The notes below the pieces were generated by a model that saw only the letters and a list, made by a program, of their open reading frames with translations, was not told where the DNA came from and did not search any database. Shown here piece by piece: positions 25,886-35,121 of a stretch of 64,000 nt of DNA. Source of the DNA: Lachnospiraceae bacterium (GTDB lineage: Bacteria; Bacillota; Clostridia; Lachnospirales; Lachnospiraceae); NCBI GenBank assembly GCA_024690205.1, contig JAILCX010000006.1, forward strand, positions 1 through 64,000. Direction: 5' to 3'. Numbering within the stretch: the stretch's first letter is position 1; each line of letters starts with the position of its first letter. Position numbers and translations under genes: made by a program.

Positions 25886-27013
25886 TTATAAGGTTACATC
25901 AAGACCGTTAAGCTCAACATTATCGTTCATCTCGATCACCAGACATTTTCTTCCGTCTATGACCTTGGTGTGAATAAGATCGGCTCTTTCGGGATTGACT
26001 TTAATTACGATATCCGGAGTTTTTACCTCAATGGTCTTAAGAGCATGGATGTTTCCGGCAAAGAGTTCCGTGTCTTCGCCGACCGTCTCATCATATACCT
26101 TATCAAAAGTCTTCATCTTTTCATCATTGACACCCGATTGTTCAAACAGCTTTTTGACGCTGATCTTATCAAGAGTAAGAGGTTCGGCTATCTGCTGTTC
26201 TTTGTGTTCGGCTTCAAGCTTTGTTAATTCGCTGTATATTTCGTTAACTGTTTCAAAGTCTGCTTCATCATCAAGAGTCTGACCTATGAGTACCTGGAAT
26301 GATTCTTTCTGTGCCTTTGCCGTAAGCGTCGGTACGCATCCAAGTACAGCATCAAGCAGTTCATCATAAAGTTCCTCGGAATCTTTTACATAATACATAA
26401 TGCTGTGGATGTCTGCAGCCCTTTGGTTAAATGCAGGGAACAGGAATCCCGTTTCTGGCATTTCAACAATCCAGTCTCTTATGCGGTTATGGAATCCGTT
26501 TGATTCATTATCATAGCTTAATGCAGGCTTCGTAAGATTGACGGGGCATATAGCGCAAAGAATATAATCAAAAACGGTATCCGATGCATCTTCATTTATT
26601 ATTCCGTCTGTTGTTTTTCCGGGAACGTCATATGTATCATGTATGAGGAGTATGAGATAATTTCCGACATATTCAAAATGTTCTATAACCTTGTCAAAGA
26701 ACTCATAAACCAAAGATTCATCCTTTAACGTTGACTGTCTTAACCTGTAAAGGAATTCCTGCGTTCCGCTTTCCTGTTCGGTTTCTGTGGGAAATTCCAT
26801 ATTAAGAGCCGTCTTTCCGATCGAACCGGAAAGTACCTTTCTCATGATCTCAAAGTATTTAAATGTTTCATCTTCGGGCAGGTTAAGAAAACTCTCTGCA
26901 AAAGTGGTCTTTACGTTCTTTTCTCCGTCAACATAACAGCCGCAGATCCTGTTTATCGAACATTTTTTGGGAGTGAAGAGCTTTTTTAATTCATTTAATT
27001 CCGGTTTAACCAT
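25886..27013 (-). CDS. DUF4317 family protein
   Basis: A 375-residue soluble protein. From memory it matches the DUF4317 family, common in Lachnospiraceae and of unknown function. The opening L-x-x-L-x-K-x-F-x-P-K-K-C-S-I-N-R-I-C-G-C-Y-V-D and the segment C-P-V-N-L-T-K-P-A-L are characteristic. No signal peptide or membrane helix. The N-terminal Cys-x-x-x-x-x-x-C-x-C could bind metal. It starts 13 bases after the stop of the 1415-residue activase-like gene on the same strand, so the two are probably co-transcribed. Confidence 0.75.
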   Translation of the reverse strand: MVKPELNELKKLFTPKKCSINRICGCYVDGEKNVKTTFAESFLNLPEDETFKYFEIMRKVLSGSIGKTALNMEFPTETEQESGTQEFLYRLRQSTLKDESLVYEFFDKVIEHFEYVGNYLILLIHDTYDVPGKTTDGIINEDASDTVFDYILCAICPVNLTKPALSYDNESNGFHNRIRDWIVEMPETGFLFPAFNQRAADIHSIMYYVKDSEELYDELLDAVLGCVPTLTAKAQKESFQVLIGQTLDDEADFETVNEIYSELTKLEAEHKEQQIAEPLTLDKISVKKLFEQSGVNDEKMKTFDKVYDETVGEDTELFAGNIHALKTIEVKTPDIVIKVNPERADLIHTKVIDGRKCLVIEMNDNVELNGLDVTL

Positions 27014-27026
27014 TTTTGTACCTCTT

Positions 27027-30000
27027 TCAAATATTGGTATTATCTGTGATCTTTAAATTTTTTTGTGCAGTTGAAAGCATAAGCTTTATCCTGTTTAGCT
27101 GGTTGACTTCCGAAGCACCGGGGTCATAGTCGATCGCAACTATATTACTTAAAGGATAATGCTTTCTTAATGCCTTAATGACGCCTTTTCCGACAACGTG
27201 GTTGGGAAGGCAGGCAAAAGGCTGCGTACATACTATATTATTAACACCCATGTGGATCAGTTCTATCATCTCACCCGTAAGGAACCATCCTTCGCCGGTC
27301 TGGTTACCTATATCAACGATATCTTTTGCATTTTCAACAGTTTCATATATTGATCCGGGAGGAGTAAAGTGAACCGACTCCTTAAAGGCTTTGGAAGCCG
27401 CGGATCTTAGCATCTCAAGCGCGTTTATACCGAACCTTGATACGATCGAGGCCTTTTTTGAAGTTCCGAGATTATCGGATTTATAAATCTGGTTATAGAA
27501 ACAATATAGCATAAAGTCCATAAGATCCGGAACGACAGCTTCAGCACCTTCGTGTTCCAATAATTCAACCAGATAGTTATTTGCTGCGGGAGCAAATTTA
27601 ACAAGGATCTCACCGACGATACCGACACGTGGCTTTTTGATATCGAGAATAGGAATGTTATCAAAATCCTTTATCATATCACGGCAGATCTTTTTAAACC
27701 GCGTATAAGACATATGTTTTTGTGAAACAAAGTTAACGCACACCTTAAGCCATTTCTGATGGACTTCTTCAACGCTTCCTTTTACTTTTTCATAAGGACG
27801 CATCCTGTAAACGCATCTCATGAAGATGTCACCGAAAGTACATGCATATGCGGCCCTCATCAGGAGGTCGGCATTTAAGTGGAATCCCGGATTTGTTTCA
27901 ATGGAGCCGAGATTTAATGAAATGACCGGTATCTGCGGCATATTGGCTTTATTAAGAGCTCTTCTAATAAAGCCGATATAGTTGGTCGCTCTGCAACCGC
28001 CTCCGGTCTGTGTCATTATAAGAGCGGTTTTGTTCAGATCATATTCTCCTGAAAGCAGGGCATCCATAAGCTGGCCGACTACCATAAGTGAAGGATAGCA
28101 GGCATCGTTATTAACAAATTTAAGTCCTACATCAACGGCTCTGCGGTTATCGTTTCCGAGTACCCTGAAATCATATCCGCAAGCCCTGAAAGCAGGCTCT
28201 ATCACGTCAAAATGTATAGGTGACATCTGGGGAGAAAGGATCGTGTAGTTCTTTCGCATATCCTCAGTAAACTGCACTCTGTTATATGCACTTGAACGTA
28301 TGGTACGTCTTTTTCCTTTTTTCTCACGAACCTTTATGGCACTTATAAGTGATCTGATCCTAATTCTTGCAGCACCCAGGTTATTTACTTCATCAATCTT
28401 TAAACAGGTGTAGATCTTTTCCGAACCCGTAAGAATATCCGCAACCTGATCCGTTGTTACCGCATCAAGCCCGCATCCGAAAGAGTTAAGCTGAATAAGA
28501 TCGAGATTATCAACCGTCTTAACGTAGGAAGCGGCTGCATAAAGTCTTGAGTGATACATCCACTGGTCGGATACGATAAGGGGTCTGTCCGGTTTAACAA
28601 GGTGAGATACCGAGTCTTCCGTAAGGACGGCAATATCGTAGCTGTTTATAAGCTCCGGAATACCGTGGTTTATTTCAGGGTCTATATGATAAGGACGACC
28701 CGCAAGGACTATGCCGCGTTTTCCGGTTTCCTTAAGGTATGCTAAAACCTCCTCACCTTTTTTGCACATATCCTGTCTTGCCTTTGCAAGTTCATCCCAA
28801 CCGTCGGAAACGGCATCGATGATCTCGGAATCGGATATGTCGGGGAAAGTCTTTATAAGCGCTTCGCTAATTGTCTTTTTATCCGAAAATGCGATAAAGG
28901 GATTGACAAGCTTTACTTCGCCTCTCGTTATCTCCTCGACATTGTTTTTGATGTTCTCCGAATATGATGTGACGATCGGGCAGTTATAGTGATTGTTTGA
29001 ATCCTTAAACTCATTCCTTTCATAGAACAAAGAAGGATAGAAGATCATATCGACATCCTTGTTTATGAGCCACTGCACGTGTCCGTGAGCAAGTTTTGCG
29101 GGATAGCACTCGGATTCACTTGGAATGGATTCAATTCCGAGTTCATAGATCTGCCTGTTTGAAAGAGGAGAAAGTAATGTACGGAATCCGAGCTTTTTAA
29201 AGAAAACAGCCCAGAAAGGATAGTTTTCATACATATTAAGGACTCTCGGTATTCCGATGATGCCGCGTTTTGCATCTTCCGGTGCAAGGGGCTCGTAATC
29301 GAATATCCTCTTTAATTTGTATTCAAACAGATTCGGAACATTGTTTTCATTTTTCTGCTTTCCAAGGCCGCGTTCACATCTGTTACCCGAGATATAAACT
29401 CTGCCGCCGGAGAACTTGTTTACGGTAAGACGGCAGCTGTTCGTACATCCCTTACACTTGGCCATGGATGTATCAAACTGCAGATTGATGATGTCATCAA
29501 AAGAAAGCATAGTGGTCTTTTGACCATCCGTGAAACGCTCTCTTGCAATGAGGGCTGCACCGAATGCTCCCATGATACCTGCTATATCAGGTCTTATAGC
29601 ATTACATCCTGCGATCTTTTCAAATGATCTTAAGACGGCATTGTTATAAAATGTTCCGCCCTGAACAACGATGTTTTTACCAAGCTCTGATGCATCTGAT
29701 ACTTTTATGACTTTAAACAGAGCGTTTTTAATAACGGAATAAGCAAGACCTGCCGAAATGTCAGGAACGGAAGCGCCTTCTTTTTGCGCCTGCTTAACCT
29801 TTGAATTCATGAATACGGTACATCTTGTACCAAGATCTATGGGATGTTCGGCAAATAGAGCTGCCTTTGCAAAGTCTTCAACTGAATAATTAAGGGATTT
29901 GGCAAATGTTTCAATAAAAGATCCGCATCCTGAAGAACATGCTTCGTTGAGCATAACGGAATCAACGGTCTGATTTTTGATCTTGATACATTTCATATCC

Positions 30001-31274
30001 TGGCCGCCGATATCAAGGATACAGTCAACTTCTGGATCGAAGAATGCGGCAGCATAGTAATGTGCAACCGTTTCTACTTCTCCGTCATCAAGTAAAAATG
30101 CTGCCTTAAGCAAAGCTTCTCCGTATCCTGTAGAGCATGACCTAACGACATTAACTGAAGGAGGGAGAAGTTCTTTTATTTCATTAATGGATATTATGGC
30201 AGTTTTTAAGGGGCTTCCGTCATTATTTGAATAGAAAGAATAAAGGAGCTGACCGTCATCACCTACAAGAGCGATCTTTGTGGTTGTGGATCCCGCGTCT
30301 ATTCCAAGGAATGCATTTCCACGATACGTTTCAAGATCACCTTTTATTACGGTTGCCTTGTCATGCCTTTCTTTAAAAGCGTTAAACTCATCCTTATCTT
30401 TAAAGAGTGGATCCATACGCTCTACTTCAAATTCCATCTTTATATCGGAAGAAAGCTTTTCCAAAAGTTCATCCATCGAATAAAAGGAATCTTCCTTAGC
30501 GTTTAAAGCAGAACCTATAGCTGCAAAAAGATGAGAATGCTCGGTCTTTATTATATGCTCATCATCAAGCTTTAATGTTCTTATAAATGCCTGTTTGAGT
30601 TCAGACAGGAAAAAGAGGGGACCGCCTAAGAATGCGACATGTCCGCGGATGGGTTTTCCGCAGGCAAGACCTGAGATCGTCTGGTTGACGACGGCCTGGA
30701 AGATCGATGCGGCAAGGTCCTCACGTGTTGCACCTTCGTTTATCAAAGGCTGTATATCGGATTTGGCAAAAACACCGCAACGGGCCGCAATAGTGTAAAG
30801 CGACTGATAACCTTTGGCATATTCATTAAGACCTGATGCGTCGGTTTGAAGTAAAGAAGCCATTTGATCAATGAAAGAACCCGTACCTCCTGCACAGATT
30901 CCGTTCATTCGCTGCTCAACATTTCCGCCTTCAAAATAAATGATCTTAGCATCTTCACCGCCAAGCTCGATCGCAACATCCGTTTCCGGAGCTGCTTCTG
31001 AAAGGGCAGTGGCAACGCTTATAACCTCCTGAACAAAAGGTATCTTAAGGTGATTAGCCAAAGTAAGTCCCCCTGACCCCGTTATCATCGCATGCATAGT
31101 GATGTTCCCGAGTTTGCCTGATGCTTTTTCAAGCAATGAATGAAGGGTTTCCCTTATATTGGCATAATGTCTTTGGTAATCCGAAAAAAGCAGATTGTGC
31201 TCCTTATCAAGGATAGCTATCTTTATTGTTGTGGAACCGATATCGATTCCCAAAGTGTAATTCATTTCATTCAT
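27027..31274 (-). CDS. Giant 2-hydroxyacyl-CoA dehydratase activase-related protein
   Basis: A 1415-residue fusion. Two ASKHA-type ATPase domains of the BadF/BcrA family stand in tandem: the first opens [15 protein letters not shown] (residues 9-23), with G-G-E-D and [10 protein letters not shown]; the second opens [15 protein letters not shown] near 325, with DIGGQDMKC and [11 protein letters not shown]. The cysteines flanking C-S-S-G-C-G could bind the bridging 4Fe-4S cluster known from HgdC-type activators. The C-terminal 750 residues belong to the DUF2229/2-hydroxyglutaryl-CoA dehydratase-like region with several conserved cysteines ([19 protein letters not shown]). Known dehydratase activators are about 260 residues and work with separate HgdAB; here activator and target-like parts are in one chain. 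The substrate is unknown. AAGGA precedes the ATG by nine bases. Confidence 0.8.
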   Translation of the reverse strand: MNEMNYTLGIDIGSTTIKIAILDKEHNLLFSDYQRHYANIRETLHSLLEKASGKLGNITMHAMITGSGGLTLANHLKIPFVQEVISVATALSEAAPETDVAIELGGEDAKIIYFEGGNVEQRMNGICAGGTGSFIDQMASLLQTDASGLNEYAKGYQSLYTIAARCGVFAKSDIQPLINEGATREDLAASIFQAVVNQTISGLACGKPIRGHVAFLGGPLFFLSELKQAFIRTLKLDDEHIIKTEHSHLFAAIGSALNAKEDSFYSMDELLEKLSSDIKMEFEVERMDPLFKDKDEFNAFKERHDKATVIKGDLETYRGNAFLGIDAGSTTTKIALVGDDGQLLYSFYSNNDGSPLKTAIISINEIKELLPPSVNVVRSCSTGYGEALLKAAFLLDDGEVETVAHYYAAAFFDPEVDCILDIGGQDMKCIKIKNQTVDSVMLNEACSSGCGSFIETFAKSLNYSVEDFAKAALFAEHPIDLGTRCTVFMNSKVKQAQKEGASVPDISAGLAYSVIKNALFKVIKVSDASELGKNIVVQGGTFYNNAVLRSFEKIAGCNAIRPDIAGIMGAFGAALIARERFTDGQKTTMLSFDDIINLQFDTSMAKCKGCTNSCRLTVNKFSGGRVYISGNRCERGLGKQKNENNVPNLFEYKLKRIFDYEPLAPEDAKRGIIGIPRVLNMYENYPFWAVFFKKLGFRTLLSPLSNRQIYELGIESIPSESECYPAKLAHGHVQWLINKDVDMIFYPSLFYERNEFKDSNNHYNCPIVTSYSENIKNNVEEITRGEVKLVNPFIAFSDKKTISEALIKTFPDISDSEIIDAVSDGWDELAKARQDMCKKGEEVLAYLKETGKRGIVLAGRPYHIDPEINHGIPELINSYDIAVLTEDSVSHLVKPDRPLIVSDQWMYHSRLYAAASYVKTVDNLDLIQLNSFGCGLDAVTTDQVADILTGSEKIYTCLKIDEVNNLGAARIRIRSLISAIKVREKKGKRRTIRSSAYNRVQFTEDMRKNYTILSPQMSPIHFDVIEPAFRACGYDFRVLGNDNRRAVDVGLKFVNNDACYPSLMVVGQLMDALLSGEYDLNKTALIMTQTGGGCRATNYIGFIRRALNKANMPQIPVISLNLGSIETNPGFHLNADLLMRAAYACTFGDIFMRCVYRMRPYEKVKGSVEEVHQKWLKVCVNFVSQKHMSYTRFKKICRDMIKDFDNIPILDIKKPRVGIVGEILVKFAPAANNYLVELLEHEGAEAVVPDLMDFMLYCFYNQIYKSDNLGTSKKASIVSRFGINALEMLRSAASKAFKESVHFTPPGSIYETVENAKDIVDIGNQTGEGWFLTGEMIELIHMGVNNIVCTQPFACLPNHVVGKGVIKALRKHYPLSNIVAIDYDPGASEVNQLNRIKLMLSTAQKNLKITDNTNI

Positions 31275-31311
31275 AGATCCGTTTCCTTAATTTATAGCCA
31301 TGCAAATTAGA

Positions 31312-31341
31312 ATGATATCACAATAATCATTGTTTTTCCAA
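31312..31341 (-). promoter_or_regulatory. Promoter of the activase-DUF4317 operon
   Basis: Minus strand: -35 TTGGAA (plus 31336-31341), 18-base spacer, -10 TATCAT (plus 31312-31317) with an upstream TGA (extended -10). Confidence 0.5.
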
Positions 31342-31454
31342 TGTTTTGTGTTTTTTAAAGCTCTGAAAATGCCCGTAAATACGGGTTTTGTGAAATGTTT
31401 ATAGAAATTTAAGTTTTACGGTATATTTTTTGGATAGGAGTTTTGCATATTTTG

Positions 31455-31463
31455 TGTTAAAAT
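31455..31463 (+). promoter_or_regulatory. Extended -10 promoter of the DUF5722 gene
   Basis: TGT TAAAAT at 31455-31463 without a clear -35. It is 78 bases before the start codon, giving a leader with the dyad at 31505-31522. Confidence 0.4.
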
Positions 31464-31504
31464 AGTTGAGGTTAATAGTAAATTTTATGAAAAAACACAA
31501 TATG

Positions 31505-31522
31505 TTGACCTTTGAGGGTCAA
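31505..31522. repeat. Perfect inverted repeat in the DUF5722 leader
   Basis: TTGACC TTTGAG GGTCAA: six-base arms around a six-base centre, nine bases before the ribosome binding site (AGGTGA 31531-31536). It could be an operator or an RNA hairpin that affects translation. Confidence 0.4.
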
Positions 31523-31541
31523 GATCAATGAGGTGACTATC

Positions 31542-32975
31542 ATGAAAAAATTTCTTTTAGGATTGTGTGCCGGCCTTGCCGTATTTACGGTATACGTTAT
31601 GGGCGCGGTAAGCACTACTGCAGCAAGTACATCCGACAGTAATGCGATATCTTCCGGCACATCTGCTGCAGTTATCATTGGCGGAAATGTAGTTGTTTCG
31701 GCTACATATCCTACAGCACCCGCATCTGATGACGGACAGCTTTATCTTTATGAATTAAAAACATATGAGTATGCGATCCCTGACGGAGCACAGCCCGTTG
31801 CTACGGTTGCAACCTCTACAAATCCTGTTGCCACTATTCCTCTTAATTACTCAAGCGGAGCCGGCAGACTTTATAACAAGTTTGTATTCTGTGCCAACAG
31901 AGGCGGCGTTCTTACCATGGTTAACAACGCCCAGTATATCCAGAATCCCGAAGCTGTTGCAACAAAGGCAAAGCCCAGGGTTGCACGTCCCGTTAAATGT
32001 TTCCAGGAAGGAAATGTTGCTTCCATAAACCTTAACGGAACAGGTACGGATAATCCTTACTACAACGTTCTTCACGGTGTCTTCTATGTAGATAATATCG
32101 ATTCACCCTGTGCAGATCCTACTGCAAAGAGTGCCGATTCTCATCCCATCAAAAGAAACCCCATCAATCAGTACATGCTCAATGCCAACGATGAAGCAGG
32201 CGTTAACGGCCTTATCGCTGACATGGTAAATTATGCTACGAATTCAAACATTCAGGACTATGTTATCGGAAACGAAGTTAACGAGCGTTGCTGGAACTAT
32301 ATGGCTTATACGGACTGGGATACTTATATGAGAAAGTATGTACAGGTATTCCGTGTATGCTATACGGCTATCAAATCAGTTAATCCCAATGCAAGGGTTT
32401 ATGTCAGCATTGACCAGGTATGGGACAAGAACGAGAACAGCTATGAGTATATTGACGGTCTTGATTTCATGAACAAGTTCAATACTCTTATCCGTCAGGG
32501 AGGTAACCTTGACTGGGATATGGCTATCCATCCTTACCCCAACCCTCTTTACTATCCTAAATTCTGGGATATGTCAGGTGTTGCAAACGGAAAGAAATTC
32601 AGCCAGCAGGTAGCTAAAGATCAGGTTCTTACATTCCAGAACCTTTCAATAGTAACCAATATGCTTCAGCAGCCTACCTACCTCAACAGAGGCGGACAGG
32701 TCAGAGACGTTATCATAAGCGAGATAGGTATGGGATCAAATGCCGGTGAACAGGCTCAGGCTGCAGGACTTGCCGCTGCATGGGCTGCATTTGAGAGAAA
32801 CCCTTACATCACACAGTTTATGTATCTTGAGTATGATGTTAACGGATTCTTCCCCACACTTAAGGGCAAGTCTCTTGAGGTTTGGAATGCACTCGGTACC
32901 GACAAAGAAGCTGAGATCATGGATTGGGCTAAAGGCGTTATCGGTGTTAAGGACTGGTCTGAGGTATTAAGATAA
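31542..32975 (+). CDS. Secreted DUF5722 protein, glycoside-hydrolase-like
   Basis: A 477-residue exported protein. Residues 1-30 are a signal peptide, then a Ser/Thr-rich stretch. The mature part resembles DUF5722 (recalled, not searched), a family with a TIM-barrel look: NEVNERCWNYM, DWDMAIHPYP and ISEIGMGS fit the positions of catalytic glutamates and a His in clan GH-A-like enzymes, so a secreted polysaccharide-degrading role is a reasonable guess. I choose ATG 31542 (AGGTGA five bases upstream, then MKKFLLGLC); a TTG at 31512 lies within the dyad. The stop is six bases before the rhomboid-like gene. Confidence 0.7.
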   Translation: MKKFLLGLCAGLAVFTVYVMGAVSTTAASTSDSNAISSGTSAAVIIGGNVVVSATYPTAPASDDGQLYLYELKTYEYAIPDGAQPVATVATSTNPVATIPLNYSSGAGRLYNKFVFCANRGGVLTMVNNAQYIQNPEAVATKAKPRVARPVKCFQEGNVASINLNGTGTDNPYYNVLHGVFYVDNIDSPCADPTAKSADSHPIKRNPINQYMLNANDEAGVNGLIADMVNYATNSNIQDYVIGNEVNERCWNYMAYTDWDTYMRKYVQVFRVCYTAIKSVNPNARVYVSIDQVWDKNENSYEYIDGLDFMNKFNTLIRQGGNLDWDMAIHPYPNPLYYPKFWDMSGVANGKKFSQQVAKDQVLTFQNLSIVTNMLQQPTYLNRGGQVRDVIISEIGMGSNAGEQAQAAGLAAAWAAFERNPYITQFMYLEYDVNGFFPTLKGKSLEVWNALGTDKEAEIMDWAKGVIGVKDWSEVLR

Positions 32976-32981
32976 TCATTT

Positions 32982-33911
32982 ATGGGAAGTAAGTTCGAGG
33001 CTAAATTCGGGAAATACGCGATTAAAAATATATCTTTGGTGATGATAATCTGTTATGCACTGGGATATATGATCCAGCTGATCGCACCTGCTCTTTTGGA
33101 CTACATGTATCTTAATCCTTATGAGATAATACATCATCTCCAGATATGGAGAGTGTTTACATGGATCCTCATACCACCTGATTCTTTCGGATTTTTCACA
33201 CTCATTGTTTTATATTTTTACTATTCTATCGGTACGTCCCTTGAGATAACCTGGGGGACGTACCGGTATAATGTATATCTGCTCTCGGGGTATCTTTTTA
33301 CGATACTCGGAGCATTTATTTTCTATGGCATTTCGGTCCTTAACGGAACGGATATGCTCTGGGATGCATCTATTGCAGGTTCAGCCATCTTTTCACTGTT
33401 CTTTACGACTTACTATGTGAATATGTCGATCTTCCTTGCTTATGCTGCCACATTCCCGGAGGCGCAGGTTCTATTGCTTTTTATTATCCCGATAAAAGTA
33501 AAATTCCTTGGGATCATCTACGGTGCGATCATTGTGTATTCTTTCGTATCATATGCGAAAGCCGGCGTTGCATACCTTCCGATGTGCGTAGTCATTGCTG
33601 CATCCTTACTAAATTTCGTGATCTTTTTCTTCACGATGCGCAAACGTGTTTCAAATGATCTTTTACGTGCTTTCAGGCGCAGGGCAAATGCATCGGCAGC
33701 TTCAGGCGTATATTCCGAAAAAGTAAACAGCCAAAGACATGCTTCAGCAACCATGAGACCTAAAAGTGCCGGGATAACCAGACATAAATGCGCGATATGC
33801 GGTGCGACCGAAGTTACGAATCCCGAACTTCAATTCAGATTCTGTTCAAAGTGCAACGGAAATTATGAGTATTGCGAAAATCATATCTTTACTCATACTC
33901 ATATCACATGA
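32982..33911 (+). CDS. Rhomboid/derlin-like membrane protein with C-terminal zinc ribbon
   Basis: A 309-residue protein with about six helices and a cytoplasmic tail. The order IWRVFTW (about residues 53-59), then SIGTSLEITWGTYRYN, then LLFIIPIKVKFLGIIYG follows the rhomboid fold. The catalytic GxSG serine and the later histidine are not visible: the expected stretch reads AGSAIFSLFF. It therefore looks like a pseudoprotease, nearer to derlins in its WR motif. The tail has CxxC-x(18)-CxxC and further Cys/His (HKCAICG, CSKCNGNYEYCENH), a zinc ribbon. Weak ribosome binding site; likely co-transcribed with DUF5722 and the sigma-like gene 21 bases on. Confidence 0.7.
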   Translation: MGSKFEAKFGKYAIKNISLVMIICYALGYMIQLIAPALLDYMYLNPYEIIHHLQIWRVFTWILIPPDSFGFFTLIVLYFYYSIGTSLEITWGTYRYNVYLLSGYLFTILGAFIFYGISVLNGTDMLWDASIAGSAIFSLFFTTYYVNMSIFLAYAATFPEAQVLLLFIIPIKVKFLGIIYGAIIVYSFVSYAKAGVAYLPMCVVIAASLLNFVIFFFTMRKRVSNDLLRAFRRRANASAASGVYSEKVNSQRHASATMRPKSAGITRHKCAICGATEVTNPELQFRFCSKCNGNYEYCENHIFTHTHIT

Positions 33912-33932
33912 TCATTTATATAAGGAAATCAT

Positions 33933-34685
33933 ATGAAAAATGACGAGATAAGATTCGCCGAGATTCTTGAAGATATCAAATACGTAGCAAGAGCGTCAGG
34001 CGGATATATTAAAGAAGATGAAGTTACGGAAGCCTTCGAAGAACTGGATCTTTCAAAAGAACAGTTTTCGATGGTTTTTGATTATCTGAAGAAAAATAAT
34101 ATCGGTATCGGGGAACCGCTTACCGACGATGATATGTTATCAGGCGAGGAACGCAATCTGCTTGAAGAATATAAAGCAGAACTTGACGGCATCCTTGCTA
34201 TCTCCGAATCCGAAAAGGAAGCTTATTCTATTTCGGCCATGGCAGGAGATGAAGATGCTAAGCAAAAACTCATGTTTTATTTTCTTCCTAAAGTTGTAGA
34301 GATATCAAAGCTTTATTCTTCTCAGGGGGTTTTGCTCGAAGATCTTATCGGAGAGGGGAACCTTGCGCTTACCGAAGGTCTTAATATGCTTGATGCGATT
34401 GAAAAACCCGACGAGATCGAAGGCATGCTGATAAAGCTTGTCATGGATGCCATGGAATCCATAATCTCTGATACCGTTAATGAAAACACGGCTGACAGCA
34501 AGATAGTTAAAAAGGTTAACGAAGTTGCCGATGCAGCTAAGAAATTAAGCGAAGAACTTGGTAGAAAAGTTACCGTTACTGAACTGTCCGAAGAATCAGG
34601 TTTAAGTGTTAAAAAGATAAACGAAGCTATAAGACTGAGCGGACGAAAGATAGAAGATATAGATTATCCCGATGAATCTATTTAA
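33933..34685 (+). CDS. Sigma-factor-like protein lacking region 4
   Basis: A 250-residue soluble protein. The N-terminal 65 residues resemble sigma region 1.1 (GGYIKEDEVTEAFEELDLSKEQFSMVFDYLKKNNI). Residues 85-150 resemble regions 1.2-2.2 (A-x-A-G-D-E-D-A-K-Q-K-L, then LLEDLIGEGNLALTEGL). Residues 190-240 resemble region 3 (LSEELGRKVTVTELSEESGLSVKKI). The aromatic region 2.3/2.4 that melts and reads the -10 element is not visible, and region 4, which reads the -35, is absent. It may bind RNA polymerase without acting as a normal sigma factor. AAGGAA before the ATG. It overlaps the next ORF by 14 bases. Confidence 0.7.
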   Translation: MKNDEIRFAEILEDIKYVARASGGYIKEDEVTEAFEELDLSKEQFSMVFDYLKKNNIGIGEPLTDDDMLSGEERNLLEEYKAELDGILAISESEKEAYSISAMAGDEDAKQKLMFYFLPKVVEISKLYSSQGVLLEDLIGEGNLALTEGLNMLDAIEKPDEIEGMLIKLVMDAMESIISDTVNENTADSKIVKKVNEVADAAKKLSEELGRKVTVTELSEESGLSVKKINEAIRLSGRKIEDIDYPDESI

Positions 34686-35121
34686 AGAAGCCAAAGGCAT
34701 AAGTACTACTTATGAACCATATAAATACGTAATGAATGATATGGGCAGCATTTATCTTGGAGCCAAATACTCCTATGAAGAGCTGCTTGATAATCCGGAT
34801 CTTAACTTTAAGTTGAGGTCCGTTATCAGTCATTATGTTCTAAAGTATTCCGATAAGGAAAACACACTTGAAAGCGAGTTTTATTATTTAAATAAAGATA
34901 ACGGACTTTATGATGTTTTTAATGAACTTAAAGTACGCGTTAAAGTGCTTGAAAACAAAGAAAAAAAGAACCTTTTCGGGAAAACATCCACTGTGAATAC
35001 GGAAAGGGTTTTATCACTTAAGGAACTAACGGATATCGATACAGATACAAAGAAAGGAGAAGGCATGGTGATCTGCGAGGTTATCATCTCAAAGCTTGCA
35101 CTCATGTCATTTACGATCTGA
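34672..35121 (+). CDS. Conserved-looking protein of unknown function
   Basis: A 149-residue protein I do not recognise. It is soluble, rich in Lys, Asp and Tyr, with no cysteine, signal peptide or membrane helix. Its middle (about 40-95) looks helical and its end beta-rich. Its start overlaps the sigma-like gene by 14 bases and its TGA overlaps the ATG of the peptidase gene by one base (TGATG), which argues for a real, translationally coupled gene. A link with the sigma-like protein is suggested by the overlap only. Confidence 0.6.
   Translation: MNLFKEAKGISTTYEPYKYVMNDMGSIYLGAKYSYEELLDNPDLNFKLRSVISHYVLKYSDKENTLESEFYYLNKDNGLYDVFNELKVRVKVLENKEKKNLFGKTSTVNTERVLSLKELTDIDTDTKKGEGMVICEVIISKLALMSFTI

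Noticed and set aside
31372-31390. Small terminator CCCGT-AAAT-ACGGG-TTTT in the 31.3 kb gap
   Set aside because: The stem has five pairs and the T-run four; both flanking genes point away from it, so there is no transcript to end.
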